Shown here: in pieces, positions 25,064 through 33,883 of the stretch
How positions within the stretch are numbered: the stretch's first letter is position 1
Layout: each line of letters begins with the position of its first letter
Source of the DNA: Flavobacterium nitratireducens
GTDB taxonomy: Bacteria; Bacteroidota; Bacteroidia; Flavobacteriales; Flavobacteriaceae
Direction: 5' to 3'
Assembly (NCBI RefSeq): GCF_029625335.1
Contig: NZ_CP121111.1
Coordinates: forward strand, 1,550,001 to 1,614,000
DNA: 64,000 bases
Translations under genes and position numbers: made by a program
The notes under the pieces: model-generated
What the model was told of the DNA's origin: nothing
The model's input: the letters and a program-made list of their open reading frames with translations, nothing else
Databases searched by the model: none

Positions 25064-26236
25064 TTAAGAAAGTGCTTGCTCCAAATCAGCGATCACATCT
25101 TTTACTGTTTCTAAACCTACAGAAACACGTACTAATCCTTCTGTAATACCTACTGCTAATTTCTCTTCAGTAGATAATTTACTATGTGTTGTAGAAGCCG
25201 GATGTGTTACAATTGTTTTTGCATCTCCAATATTGGCAGAAAGCGAACATAATTTTATTTTATCTAAGAAAGCTCTTCCAGCTTCTAATCCACCTTTGAT
25301 TTCAAAAGCAATAATATTCCCACCTAAAAGCATTTGTTTCTTAGCAATTTCATACTTTGGATGTGATTTCAAGAAAGGATATTTCACACTATTTACTTTA
25401 GGATGCGCCTCTAAAAACTCAGCCACTTTCACTGCATTTTCACAATGTCTATCCACACGAAGTGCTAAAGTCTCCATACTTTTAGACAATACCCAAGCAT
25501 TAAATGGTGACATTGCTGGACCTGTATTTCTTGAGAAAAGGTAAATTTGACGAATCAAATCGGCATTACCTACTGCCACTCCTCCTAAAACGCGCCCTTG
25601 ACCATCCATTAATTTGGTAGCCGAGTGAATCACAATATGCGCCCCGTACTTAATTGGCTGTTGTATATAAGGCGTTGCAAAACAGTTATCGATTATTAAA
25701 ATCAAATTGTGTTTTTTAGCAATCTGACCTAACAATTCTAAATCTACTACATCAACACCAGGATTTGTAGGCGTTTCAGCGTATAAAATCTTCGTGTTTG
25801 GTTGAATGAAACTCTCAATTGTTTCTGGCTTATTGATATCAAAATAAGAAGTGGTAATATTCCATTTTGGGAAATAAGTCATAAACAAAGCATGCGTAGA
25901 ACCAAAAACGCTTCCCGCCGATACAATATGATCTCCTGAACTTAACAAAGCAGCAAAAGAGGAATATATAGCAGCCATTCCAGTTGCAAAAGCATAACCT
26001 GCCTCAGCTCCTTCCATTGCACAAACCTTATCTACAAACTCCGTTGTGTTTGGGTTAGAAAAACGACTATAAATATTACGTACTTTTTCTTCTGTAAAGG
26101 AAGCTCTCATGTCCTCAGCATCTTCAAACACAAAGCTCGAAGAAATATACAAAGGGGTTGAATGTTCTTGATATTGTGATCTATCGATATGTGTACGTAT
26201 GGCTTGGGTTTCAAAACCAAATTCTTGTTCGTCCAT
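25064..26236 (-). CDS. Trans-sulfuration enzyme (O-acylhomoserine sulfhydrylase / cystathionine gamma-synthase family)
   Basis: This 390-residue PLP enzyme belongs to the Cys/Met metabolism family. Visible motifs are SRFSNPNTTEFVDKVCAMEGAE, AETPTNPGVDVVDLE, the PLP Lys segment HSATKLMDGQGRVLGG and the C-terminal VRVSVGLE. With metX (O-acetylhomoserine) upstream and sulfide produced by the cys genes, the likely reaction is O-acetylhomoserine + sulfide to homocysteine (MetZ/MetY-like). Cystathionine gamma-synthase activity cannot be excluded from sequence alone. It is the last gene of the minus-strand metX-thrA-osmC series, about 110 bp behind the OsmC gene. Confidence 0.9.
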   Translation of the reverse strand: MDEQEFGFETQAIRTHIDRSQYQEHSTPLYISSSFVFEDAEDMRASFTEEKVRNIYSRFSNPNTTEFVDKVCAMEGAEAGYAFATGMAAIYSSFAALLSSGDHIVSAGSVFGSTHALFMTYFPKWNITTSYFDINKPETIESFIQPNTKILYAETPTNPGVDVVDLELLGQIAKKHNLILIIDNCFATPYIQQPIKYGAHIVIHSATKLMDGQGRVLGGVAVGNADLIRQIYLFSRNTGPAMSPFNAWVLSKSMETLALRVDRHCENAVKVAEFLEAHPKVNSVKYPFLKSHPKYEIAKKQMLLGGNIIAFEIKGGLEAGRAFLDKIKLCSLSANIGDAKTIVTHPASTTHSKLSTEEKLAVGITEGLVRVSVGLETVKDVIADLEQALS

Positions 26237-26346
26237 TTTTTTTTATTTTTTACACGAATTGTACAGATTTGCACAAATTCTTATTGTTATAAATTTTACT
26301 AAAAAAATCCTTCCAAAAAGATTAGTTCAGTCTATTTCAATTTTAA

Positions 26347-26784
26347 TTATTCTTTAGCTAATTCTACTCCGTTCAAAATTACTTTGTAATGAATCGTTGC
26401 CGTAGGTTCTACCGTCTTAGAAACTGAACAATATTTCTCAAAGGATAATTGTGCAGCCTTAGCAGCCTTATCTTCTTTGATATTTCCTTCCAAAGAAAAA
26501 ACTACAAAAATATTTTTAAACGGTTTTGCTTCACCCACTTGAACACGCTCTCCTTCTACATCGGCTTTGAAAGAAGTGATTTCTTGGCGTTGTTTTTTCA
26601 GAATCGAAATCATATCAATTCCGCTACAACCAGCCACTCCCATTAGTACCAATTCCATTGGACTTGGGCCCATATCATTACCTCCAAATTCTGGACGTGC
26701 ATCTACATTTACTATATGTCCTCTTTCATTTTTTAATTGAAAGTGGAAGTTTTCGTTTACTCTATCTAATGTTATTTTCATCAC
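26347..26784 (-). CDS. OsmC-family protein
   Basis: This 145-residue OsmC/Ohr-fold protein has the two conserved cysteines of the family, in VAGCSGIDMISIL and EKYCSVSKT. OsmC proteins reduce organic peroxides in several bacteria, and members in sulfur operons may act on reactive sulfur species. Here it lies between thrA and the trans-sulfuration enzyme, all on the minus strand downstream of a SAM-I riboswitch. That suggests a link to sulfide handling, but the substrate is unknown. The second of two Met codons (at 26781) could also be the start. Confidence 0.9.
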   Translation of the reverse strand: MMKITLDRVNENFHFQLKNERGHIVNVDARPEFGGNDMGPSPMELVLMGVAGCSGIDMISILKKQRQEITSFKADVEGERVQVGEAKPFKNIFVVFSLEGNIKEDKAAKAAQLSFEKYCSVSKTVEPTATIHYKVILNGVELAKE

Positions 26785-26911
26785 GTTGTTATTTTAAAAT
26801 ACTATTTTTATTCTTGATGAGATTGCTACGCCAGTTCGCTATCACTCGTGTTCTCCTTCGTCGAAATGACAAGTTCGCCTAAAAAAATTCTAAAATCTGC
26901 AATCTTAAATC

Positions 26912-29323
26912 TTATCCTTTATCAGATAATCTTAAAATATCTCCAAAAACTCCTCTTGCCGTTACTGCCGAACCAGCACCTGCCCCTTGAATTACAACTG
27001 GTCGGTCTCCGTAAGATTCGGTATAAATTTCGAAAAAGGAATCCGAACCTTTTAATCCTCCTAATGCGGTATCAGATGGAACAGAAACTAATTTTACTTC
27101 AAGATTTCCTTTGTCATTTTGCAAATCACCTGACAATTCACCTATGTAACGCAATACATGATTTGGCTCTTGCTCCTCTTTAATTTTACTATAAATTGGA
27201 TCAAATTCTTTTAACTTCGTTAAAAAATCAGCCGCACTACCTTCCCTTAAATGCTCCGGAATTAAGTTTTGAATTGCAACTTCTTCAAATTCATTTTGCA
27301 AATCCAATTCTCTGGCTAAAATCAATAATTTTCTACCTACATCATTTCCACATAAATCTTCACGTGGATCTGGTTCCGTATATCCATTATCAATAGCTTC
27401 TTTCAAAATATCACTAAACGGAACATCTTTTGCAGAGAAATTATTAAACAAATAACTCAATGTTCCTGAAAACACTCCTTTAATTTTAGTGATATTCTCT
27501 CCAGATAGATGTAATAATTTAATGGTATCAATTAATGGTAATCCCGCACCCACATTGGTTTCGTACAAATAATTCTTTTGGTTTTCAGCCAATACTTTTC
27601 GCAATTCTTTATAAAAACCATAACTCAAAGTATTTGCTACTTTATTAGATGAAATCAAGTCAAAACCATTTTCAACTAAAGTAATATAATTCTCTACGAA
27701 TGCAGCACTAGCCGTATTATCAACTGCAATTAAATTGGCCAAATGGTGCTCATTAGCATATTCAATTACATCTTTAATAGTGTATGAAAAACCATTCGTT
27801 TGGATTTCGTTTACCCAATTAGGCGTCACTCCGTCTTTATTTAGTAACACACTTTTAGAATTAGCAATCGCAAAAATATTCAGTTTAATATCTTTTCTTT
27901 TCTCAATAGCCTTAGCCGATTCTAAAATTTGATCAATTAAAGTTCCTCCAACTAATCCGTGACCAAAAACAGCAATATTGATTTTTTTTGAAACTCCAAA
28001 AATCTCTCCATGTATCACATTTAACGCTTTATTTAGTTCGTTTTTCTTAACTACTAAACTCACGTTTTTCCCTGTAACAGTGTTATTAAACAATATTGGG
28101 ATAATTTTATTGCGAATCAAAGCGGTATAAGGCTTATGAAACGTACTCAAATCCTGCCCGATAATCGAAATGACAGACACATCATCTGTTACTGAAATCT
28201 TATTGACATCCTTAGAATAAAAATCATTTTCAAATTCTTTTTCCAATTCTATCATCGCTTTAGTAGCCTGAGAAGCAGCAACCACTAATCCAATTCCTCT
28301 TTCCGAAGAACCTTGAGAAATAATACTTACACTAATATTATTATCTCCCATTACTTTAAAAATTCGAGCATCTACTCCCGTTTTACCTAATAAACCTCTC
28401 CCTTCAAGATTTACCAAGGCGAGATCTTCAAGAACTGAAAGAGTCTTAATCCCACCCGCTTTTGATGTAGCAGTGATTAAAGTTCCTTCATTTTCATGAT
28501 TAAACGTATTTAATATACGTAAAGGAATATTTTTCTCCAATAAAGGGATAATCGTTTTTGCATGTAAAATAGTCGCACCAAAATTAGCCAACTCATTCGC
28601 TTCATTAAAAGTTAAATGGTCAATTTTCTTAGCATCAGCAACTAAATCAGGATTAGCCGTATAAATTCCATCTACATGGGTATAATTTTGAAGCTCTTGT
28701 GCATTCAAATAATTAGCTAACAATGAAGCTGTATAATTACTTCCGTTACGCCCCAAAGTAGTTGTTACGTTATTAATATTAGAACCAATAAAACCAGTTA
28801 CAATATTGATAAACTCACTATTATCTTTAAAATATTGAACAACATTTTTCTTAGAAACTTGTTCCAAAGGTTGCGCATCACCAAATTTCGAATCAGTTTT
28901 TAAGAAAATTCTAGAATCGGCAAACTTCGCATTGATTCCCTTTTCGATTAAAATAGCCGTTAGCAATTTAGCCGATAATACCTCTCCAATTGACAAAACC
29001 TGATCTTTAATTTTAGAACTATAATCACCGATTAAGCTTACTCCTTCGAATAATTTATCTAAAACTGAAAATTCCTCTGATAGATTTACAGCCAAATAAT
29101 TATCTTGTTGGTATTGTTTAAATTTATCCAACAATGTTTTATAATCACCATTTTTAGTTGCAACAGCTAAGATTTCTTCTAATTCATCTGTTGCATTACC
29201 ACGAGCTGAAACTACCACCGTAATTTGCTCACCTTGATTTACTTTATCTGTTATTATAGAAACAACTTTATTGATTCCTTCACCATTCGATAAAGATTTA
29301 CCTCCAAATTTTAATATTTTCAT
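26912..29323 (-). CDS. thrA: Bifunctional aspartate kinase / homoserine dehydrogenase
   Basis: This 803-residue fusion begins the aspartate-family pathway and forms homoserine. The kinase (about 1-290) starts MKILKFGGKSLSNGEGI and has the TTLGRNGSNYTA segment. Tandem ACT domains (about 300-450) show the VISIIGQDLS segment. The dehydrogenase (about 460-803) opens with the dinucleotide site VFGHGLVGGTLI and has ISSNKVAN and TEPDPREDLCGNDVGRK. It lies 23 bp after metX, so homoserine is made and acetylated by genes on one SAM-controlled transcript. Confidence 0.96.
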   Translation of the reverse strand: MKILKFGGKSLSNGEGINKVVSIITDKVNQGEQITVVVSARGNATDELEEILAVATKNGDYKTLLDKFKQYQQDNYLAVNLSEEFSVLDKLFEGVSLIGDYSSKIKDQVLSIGEVLSAKLLTAILIEKGINAKFADSRIFLKTDSKFGDAQPLEQVSKKNVVQYFKDNSEFINIVTGFIGSNINNVTTTLGRNGSNYTASLLANYLNAQELQNYTHVDGIYTANPDLVADAKKIDHLTFNEANELANFGATILHAKTIIPLLEKNIPLRILNTFNHENEGTLITATSKAGGIKTLSVLEDLALVNLEGRGLLGKTGVDARIFKVMGDNNISVSIISQGSSERGIGLVVAASQATKAMIELEKEFENDFYSKDVNKISVTDDVSVISIIGQDLSTFHKPYTALIRNKIIPILFNNTVTGKNVSLVVKKNELNKALNVIHGEIFGVSKKINIAVFGHGLVGGTLIDQILESAKAIEKRKDIKLNIFAIANSKSVLLNKDGVTPNWVNEIQTNGFSYTIKDVIEYANEHHLANLIAVDNTASAAFVENYITLVENGFDLISSNKVANTLSYGFYKELRKVLAENQKNYLYETNVGAGLPLIDTIKLLHLSGENITKIKGVFSGTLSYLFNNFSAKDVPFSDILKEAIDNGYTEPDPREDLCGNDVGRKLLILARELDLQNEFEEVAIQNLIPEHLREGSAADFLTKLKEFDPIYSKIKEEQEPNHVLRYIGELSGDLQNDKGNLEVKLVSVPSDTALGGLKGSDSFFEIYTESYGDRPVVIQGAGAGSAVTARGVFGDILRLSDKG

Positions 29324-29346
29324 TTCAATTGTATTTTGTATTGCTA

Positions 29347-30315
29347 CTAAAAAATAGGAGCAAGTAAGTTGTTTAATTGTTCAAACTCAATCAAGAATGC
29401 ATCATGTCCATGGATGGATTCTATTTCTTTATAAAACACCTTAACATTATGCTTTTTTAACTCCTGATACGTTTCTTTATTTTCTTTTGCGGTAAAAAAC
29501 AAATCTGAATTTATACCTATGATATGAATTGTCGCTTCAATTTTAGAAGCAAACACTTCAAAAGAATCACTATTTCTGGTGATATCTATTGTTTTTAATA
29601 ATTGGTTCATCATTTTATAGGAAGCCAACTGAAAACGCTTTTGTAATTTTTTACCATGATGAAGTAGCCAACTTTCGATATTAAATATCGCTAATTCTTC
29701 ATTTATGGTTCTATCAAATTTCAGTTTAAAAGATTCTGGAGTTCTGTAACACAACATAGCATGAACTCGGGCATCCTGTATTGGATTTGATGAATTTTTT
29801 AAAATTTGCTCTTGCAAAAAACAATTAGCAATCAACCAATCAGTAGATTTCCAATCGGTCGCAATAGGAATAACGTGTAAAGCCAATTTTGGCTTTAATG
29901 CAATCATTTCCCAAGCAATTCCTCCTCCTACTGAACCACCAATAATAGCGTACAATTGCTGAACATTTAAGTAGTTAATGCCTTCTATAAAAAGTCGGGC
30001 AATATCTCTAGCTGTAAAGTCGGCATAATTTTCAATAATTGAACCATCGTACCCATTTCCAGGGACATTAAATGCCAAAATACTGTATTTATGCGTATCA
30101 ATAGTTTTATTTTCTCCTATTAAATCATTCCACCAACCATTCTCACCAATTACTTGAGAGTTACCAGTCAAAGCATGATTCACAACAATAACTGGTGCTG
30201 TATTAAGTGCAGGGCCAAAGACTTGGTAACTTAAATGAACAACAGGATATAAAGCACCACATTCAGTAGTGAAATTTTTAATTATAATAGGATTGGGTTT
30301 ATTTTCCAATTTCAA
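29347..30315 (-). CDS. metX: Homoserine O-acetyltransferase
   Basis: This 322-residue alpha/beta-hydrolase-fold enzyme transfers acetyl to homoserine. The nucleophile Ser lies in IIGGSVGGGIAWE. The catalytic Asp and His fit GINSDLFF and IHGHDAFL, and the early segment VVNHALTGNSQV is typical of MetX. The protein is slightly short for the family. An in-frame TAA sits two codons upstream, so translation must start at the TTG at 30315 (MKLENKPNPI) or later, which is an unusual start codon. A SAM-I riboswitch lies 61 bp upstream. Confidence 0.93.
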   Translation of the reverse strand: MKLENKPNPIIIKNFTTECGALYPVVHLSYQVFGPALNTAPVIVVNHALTGNSQVIGENGWWNDLIGENKTIDTHKYSILAFNVPGNGYDGSIIENYADFTARDIARLFIEGINYLNVQQLYAIIGGSVGGGIAWEMIALKPKLALHVIPIATDWKSTDWLIANCFLQEQILKNSSNPIQDARVHAMLCYRTPESFKLKFDRTINEELAIFNIESWLLHHGKKLQKRFQLASYKMMNQLLKTIDITRNSDSFEVFASKIEATIHIIGINSDLFFTAKENKETYQELKKHNVKVFYKEIESIHGHDAFLIEFEQLNNLLAPIF

Positions 30316-30375
30316 ATCTTATTTGATGATGGAAACATTATAAAGAAAGCTCAATAAACTAGAAGAATTTGCATT

Positions 30376-30478
30376 GTTATCTTTTCCGCCATAGCAGATA
30401 GAATGTAGCACCTTCTTCGATGAATCGAAGGGTTGCTAAGGCATCATCGGGTCTATTCCCTCGTCCTTTCTTTATAAC
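30376..30478 (-). promoter_or_regulatory. SAM-I riboswitch (S-box) controlling metX-thrA
   Basis: Read on the minus strand, the 103-nt element opens with GTTAT and closes with ATAAC, forming P1. Between them are the S-box landmarks in order: GAGGGAATAGACCCGATGAT, GCCTTAGCAACC, AAGGTGCTACATTC and GGCGGAAAAGAT. The CTTCGATTCATCGAAG stem forms the P3 hairpin. It binds S-adenosylmethionine and lowers expression of the downstream genes. No strong terminator is visible between it and metX, so control may act on translation start or through a weak hairpin. A TTACTTTG -7-like box lies upstream near 30510. Confidence 0.92.
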
Positions 30479-30652
30479 ATTTCAATACGTTTATGAACTT
30501 AAAGGCACAAAGTAACTACTATTTTTTCAAACAAACAAATTTTGCTGATTTAGTTTTAAACCAACAGTAATACAACAAACAAACGCAAGCCATCACTGAA
30601 CACAAAATCCAGAAATCACCTGCGTTTGAAATCTATATTTACGAAATTACAA

Positions 30653-30859
30653 TTAGATAAACAGTGCTTCATTTTCTTTAGAATACATCAAAAAGGTTAA
30701 TGAATTAGATACTTTTTTTTGACTTTTAGCATCCATCTCTAAATTGACACCAAATCTTGTAGTGGTCAATTCTATTCTATTTCTATTTTCTTCACTATTA
30801 TTTGGCCTTATTCCTCTTATAAAGTCCAATGCTCTTGTAATCATTCTTCTTGTGTTCAT
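30653..30859 (-). CDS. Small basic protein of unknown function (third ORF of a small-ORF series)
   Basis: This 68-residue ORF begins MNTRRMITRALDFIRGIRP. It has a basic amphipathic N-terminus, a charged middle and no Cys. I recognise no family. It lies downstream of two even smaller ORFs, each followed by a hairpin terminator, on the same minus-strand transcript path. It could be reached only by read-through of both terminators or from an unseen promoter. Confidence 0.4.
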   Translation of the reverse strand: MNTRRMITRALDFIRGIRPNNSEENRNRIELTTTRFGVNLEMDAKSQKKVSNSLTFLMYSKENEALFI

Positions 30860-30913
30860 AATGTTTAAATTTAATGTGACTTGTTGTTTGTATTTTGAAT
30901 TCTATTTGTTGTA

Positions 30914-30948
30914 TAAAAAAACCCTTTTGATAGCGACCAAAAGGGTTT
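30914..30948 (-). terminator. Hairpin terminator between small ORFs 2 and 3
   Basis: On the minus strand AAACCCTTTTG and CAAAAGGGTTT form a stem followed by a T7 run. Confidence 0.85.
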
Positions 30949-30980
30949 ATATATTTAATTATAAACGATACTTTTGGCCA

Positions 30981-31055
30981 TCAACAGACTAGCTTCTGTA
31001 CGCAAAGTACAGCTGCCGAAGATTGTTTTTTCATCTTATTGTTGATAGTAATCAT
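30981..31055 (-). CDS. Putative 24-residue peptide (second small ORF)
   Basis: The ORF encodes 24 residues, ending SSAAVLCVQKLVC, with Cys at 18 and 24. An internal Met at residue 8 gives the alternative MKKQSSAAVLCVQKLVC. A short perfect palindrome (CTGTAC-TTTGC-GTACAG) lies within the coding part. It sits between two terminators. No homologue is known to me, and it may not be translated. Confidence 0.3.
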   Translation of the reverse strand: MITINNKMKKQSSAAVLCVQKLVC

Positions 31056-31091
31056 TATTGTTTTTTCCTTAATTTATCTATTATTTGTTTT

Positions 31092-31125
31092 AAAAAAAAG
31101 CCTCCTAATTTCTTAGGAGGCTTTT
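31092..31125 (-). terminator. Hairpin terminator between small ORFs 1 and 2
   Basis: On the minus strand AAAAGCCTCCTAA and TTAGGAGGCTTTT form a near-perfect 13-bp stem with a long T run. Confidence 0.9.
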
Positions 31126-31155
31126 GCTATATTTTATTTATTTAATAAAAAAACA

Positions 31156-31224
31156 TTAAGCAATTGCACTCCTGCAAATCCCTTTAGACTGAACCATAGC
31201 TTTTTTACAAATAATAAGTTTCAT
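31156..31224 (-). CDS. Putative 22-residue peptide (first small ORF)
   Basis: The ORF begins MKLIICKKAMVQSKG and has Cys at 6 and 17. It starts 24 bp after a consensus flavobacterial -7 box and is preceded by AAAAAAGGAGAAATG, an unusually SD-like start for this group. A strong terminator follows 31 bp after its stop codon. Promoter, start region, ORF and terminator form a complete small transcription unit. There is no codon run that would make it an amino-acid attenuator. The function is unknown. Confidence 0.45.
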   Translation of the reverse strand: MKLIICKKAMVQSKGICRSAIA

Positions 31225-31247
31225 TTCTCCTTTTTTGTTTTGTGTTA

Positions 31248-31276
31248 CAAAGATATAAAAAAAACTTTACCACCAA
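31248..31276 (-). promoter_or_regulatory. Promoter of the small-ORF unit
   Basis: TTG (31276-31274), an 18-bp spacer and TATCTTTG (31255-31248) on the minus strand match the TTG...TAnnTTTG consensus. Confidence 0.75.
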
Positions 31277-31607
31277 CTACATTTTTAAAATTTTAAACTC
31301 AAAAAAAGCTAATTAACAGTTAATTATGAGTTTTTATATCTATTTTAAGAGATTGAATGTAAAAACAAATCAAAAAAGAGCTTTTTCGCTCGGAAAATTC
31401 ACTAAATTAACCTTATTCCACCCTTTTGATTTGATATTCAAATATACTACCAAAAACAGAAACACATGTTAATTGATTTTTAAATTAAAGTTATCTTAAA
31501 CCAACCTAAAACCATCTATTTGTAGTTACATTTTCCCAAACAATCTCAATTCTCTTAAATATTTAAAATTTTAGTTCAGTTTCATTTACAAATCAAAAAT
31601 GGTTTCA

Positions 31608-31615
31608 TACCTTTG
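31608..31615 (+). promoter_or_regulatory. -7 box of metK
   Basis: TACCTTTG fits TAnnTTTG and lies 13 bp before the first stem of the SAM-II-like element, so the aptamer would be at the very 5' end of the transcript. Confidence 0.6.
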
Positions 31616-31628
31616 CACCTCAAAATAC

Positions 31629-31723
31629 AAGAGGAAAAATTTGAACTGATTGCAACCTCTTCATAATGAACCTAGTTGATTATGAATACTGAAGATTTTC
31701 AGTAGAAAAAAATGCTAAAGCAG
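31629..31723 (+). promoter_or_regulatory. SAM-II-like (long-loop) riboswitch upstream of metK
   Basis: A 6-bp stem AAGAGG / CCTCTT encloses a loop with CTGATTGCAACC. About 50 nt further on comes AATGCTAAAGCAG, whose GC and CAG can pair back into that loop as an H-type pseudoknot. CTGATT-GCAACC and GCTAAAG are the landmark segments of SAM-II aptamers. The inserted part carries two extra hairpins (CATAAT/ATTATG and CTGAA/TTCAG), as in the long-loop variant. GAGGAAAAA at 31631 is complementary to TTTTTCCTC near 31752, which could be the alternative structure before the metK start at 31786. Assignment rests on motif recognition, not on a covariance search. Confidence 0.65.
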
Positions 31724-31785
31724 AAACCCTCCTTTAGTCCTTTTTGCAATTATTTTTTCCTCGCTTAATATTAAAAAAATAATTT

Positions 31786-33036
31786 ATGGCCTATTTATTT
31801 ACGTCAGAATCTGTAAGCGAAGGACATCCAGACAAAATTGCAGATCAAATTTCAGACGCATTAATTGATAACTTCCTAGCATTTGACGCCGATTCAAAAG
31901 TAGCTTGTGAAACTTTAGTAACTACCGGTCAAGTAATCTTAGCTGGAGAGGTAAAATCAAATACCTACTTAGATGTTCAACAAATTGCGCGTGATGTAAT
32001 CCGTAAAATTGGTTACACTAAAAGTGAATATATGTTTGAAGCTAATTCTTGTGGAATTCTTTCGGCAATTCATGAACAATCTGCAGACATTAATCAAGGT
32101 GTTGACAGAAAAAACCCAGAAGAACAAGGTGCAGGAGATCAAGGTATGATGTTTGGTTATGCAACTAATGAAACTGAAAACTACATGCCTTTAGCATTAG
32201 ACCTTTCACATAACCTATTGAAAGAATTAGCTGAATTAAGACGTGAGAATAATGAAATTACCTATTTACGTCCAGACGCAAAAGCTCAAGTAACATTAGA
32301 ATATAGTGATGACAATACACCAATTCGTATTGATGCGATTGTTATCTCTACACAACACGATGATTTTGATGAAGAAGCAGCAATGCTTACTAAAATTAAA
32401 AAAGACATCATCGAAATTTTGATTCCTAGAATCATCGCTAAATATCCTGTTTACGCTCACTTATTTAACGATAAAATCAACTACCACATCAACCCAACAG
32501 GAAAATTCGTTATTGGAGGACCTCACGGAGATACTGGTTTAACAGGAAGAAAAATTATCGTTGATACTTACGGCGGTAAAGGAGCTCACGGTGGTGGTGC
32601 TTTTTCTGGAAAAGACCCTAGTAAAGTAGACCGTAGTGCCGCTTATGCTACACGCCATATTGCTAAAAATCTAGTTGCCGCTGGAGTTGCAGATGAAATC
32701 TTAGTTCAGGTTTCTTATGCTATTGGTGTTGCTGAGCCAATGGGAATCTTTATCGATACTTATGGAACTTCAAAAGTTAATTTAACCAATGGAGAAATTG
32801 CTAAGAAAGTAGAAGCCATTTTTGACATGCGTCCTTACTTTATCGAGCAACGTTTAAAATTAAGAAACCCTATCTACAGTGAAACTGCTGCTTACGGACA
32901 CATGGGACGTACACCAGAAGTAGTTACTAAAACATTCTCTGCTCCTGGAGGAGAAGAAAAAACAGTAACTGTTGAATTATTTACTTGGGAAAAATTAGAC
33001 TATGTTGACCAAATAAAAACAGCATTCGGATTGTAA
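31786..33036 (+). CDS. metK: S-adenosylmethionine synthetase
   Basis: This 416-residue enzyme makes SAM from methionine and ATP. The N-terminus [21 protein letters not shown] includes the ATP-binding His. The [12 protein letters not shown] hexapeptide region, the P-loop-like [21 protein letters not shown] and the [19 protein letters not shown] segment are all intact. A SAM-II-like aptamer in the 5' UTR suggests product feedback on expression. It closes with its own terminator at 33060-33091. Confidence 0.98.
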   Translation: MAYLFTSESVSEGHPDKIADQISDALIDNFLAFDADSKVACETLVTTGQVILAGEVKSNTYLDVQQIARDVIRKIGYTKSEYMFEANSCGILSAIHEQSADINQGVDRKNPEEQGAGDQGMMFGYATNETENYMPLALDLSHNLLKELAELRRENNEITYLRPDAKAQVTLEYSDDNTPIRIDAIVISTQHDDFDEEAAMLTKIKKDIIEILIPRIIAKYPVYAHLFNDKINYHINPTGKFVIGGPHGDTGLTGRKIIVDTYGGKGAHGGGAFSGKDPSKVDRSAAYATRHIAKNLVAAGVADEILVQVSYAIGVAEPMGIFIDTYGTSKVNLTNGEIAKKVEAIFDMRPYFIEQRLKLRNPIYSETAAYGHMGRTPEVVTKTFSAPGGEEKTVTVELFTWEKLDYVDQIKTAFGL

Positions 33037-33059
33037 ACAATCATTATAAAGCATCTTTT

Positions 33060-33091
33060 AAGCCATTCCCTAAAACGAATGGCTTTTTTTT
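33060..33091 (+). terminator. Terminator after metK
   Basis: AAGCCATTC / GAATGGCTT stem followed by a T8 run, 24 bp after the metK stop. Confidence 0.85.
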
Positions 33092-33206
33092 ATACACTTG
33101 GGCATTAATAAAATTCAAAATCAATCCTATTTAACTTACCGTAGACTGTTTTTTTTCTATTTTTACATCCAAAGACAAATACAAATCATAAAACGCTAAC
33201 AATATA

Positions 33207-33820
33207 ATGCACATAGCAGTAGCAGGAAATATAGGTTCAGGCAAAACAACATTAACCGCTTTACTATCCAAACAATTCAAATGGGAACCTCATTACGAGG
33301 ACGTAGTAGACAACCCTTATCTGGATGATTTTTACCACCAGATGGAACGCTGGTCTTTTAATCTACAAATTTATTTCTTGAATAGTCGTTTTCGTCAAGT
33401 GATGCAAATTCGCGAAAGCGGAAAAAAGTAATCCAAGACCGAACCATCTATGAAGACGCCCATATTTTTGCTCCTAATCTTTATGCAATGGGACTAATGA
33501 CTACTCGTGATTTCCAAAACTATTCTTCTCTTTTCGAATTAATGGAATCTACAGTTAAAGCTCCCGATTTATTGATATACCTAAGAAGTTCTATTCCAAA
33601 TTTAGTAGGACAAATCCACAAACGTGGACGCGAATACGAAAACTCTATTTCAATTGACTATCTAAGCCGTTTGAACGAGCGCTATGAAGCTTGGATTCAA
33701 ACGTACAACAGAGGAAAACTATTAATAATAGATGTAGACAAAATAAACTTTGTGGACAACCCTGAAGACTTAGGAAACATCATCGAAAGAATCAATGCCG
33801 AATTAAACGGATTGTTTTAA
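33207..33820 (+). pseudogene. Deoxynucleoside kinase, one-base frameshift
   Basis: The two frames together encode one deoxynucleoside kinase of about 204 residues. The P-loop GNIGSGKTT (7-15) is at the N-terminus, with HYEDVVDNPYLDDF. After the shift come the DRTIYED (DRS-type) motif and the lid arginines in HKRGREYENSI. The first frame ends at a TAA after GESGKK-type sequence (33429). A single extra A in the A6 run at 33422-33427 restores IRESGKKVIQDRTIYEDAH. Such kinases salvage deoxynucleosides. The loss lies in a homopolymer, so sequencing error is a serious alternative to inactivation. Confidence 0.85.
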
Positions 33821-33840
33821 TCCTATAATATACAGACAAA

Positions 33841-33870
33841 AAATGCCTCGCAATTGCGAGGCATTTTTTA
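33841..33870. terminator. Bidirectional terminator between the kinase and hppA
   Basis: AAATGCCTCGC and GCGAGGCATTT form a perfect stem with flanking A/T runs between convergent genes. Confidence 0.9.
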
Positions 33871-33883
33871 TTATTAACATAAT

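Noticed and set aside
26815..26880. Possible small gene between the OsmC and thrA genes
   Set aside because: The sequence is a degenerate copy of the GAGATTGCT...CGAAATGACA interspersed repeat with no convincing ORF.
31156..31224. First tiny ORF as an amino-acid attenuator leader
   Set aside because: Although a terminator follows, the ORF has no run of one amino acid's codons and no alternative pairing with the terminator, and no biosynthetic gene lies downstream on that strand.
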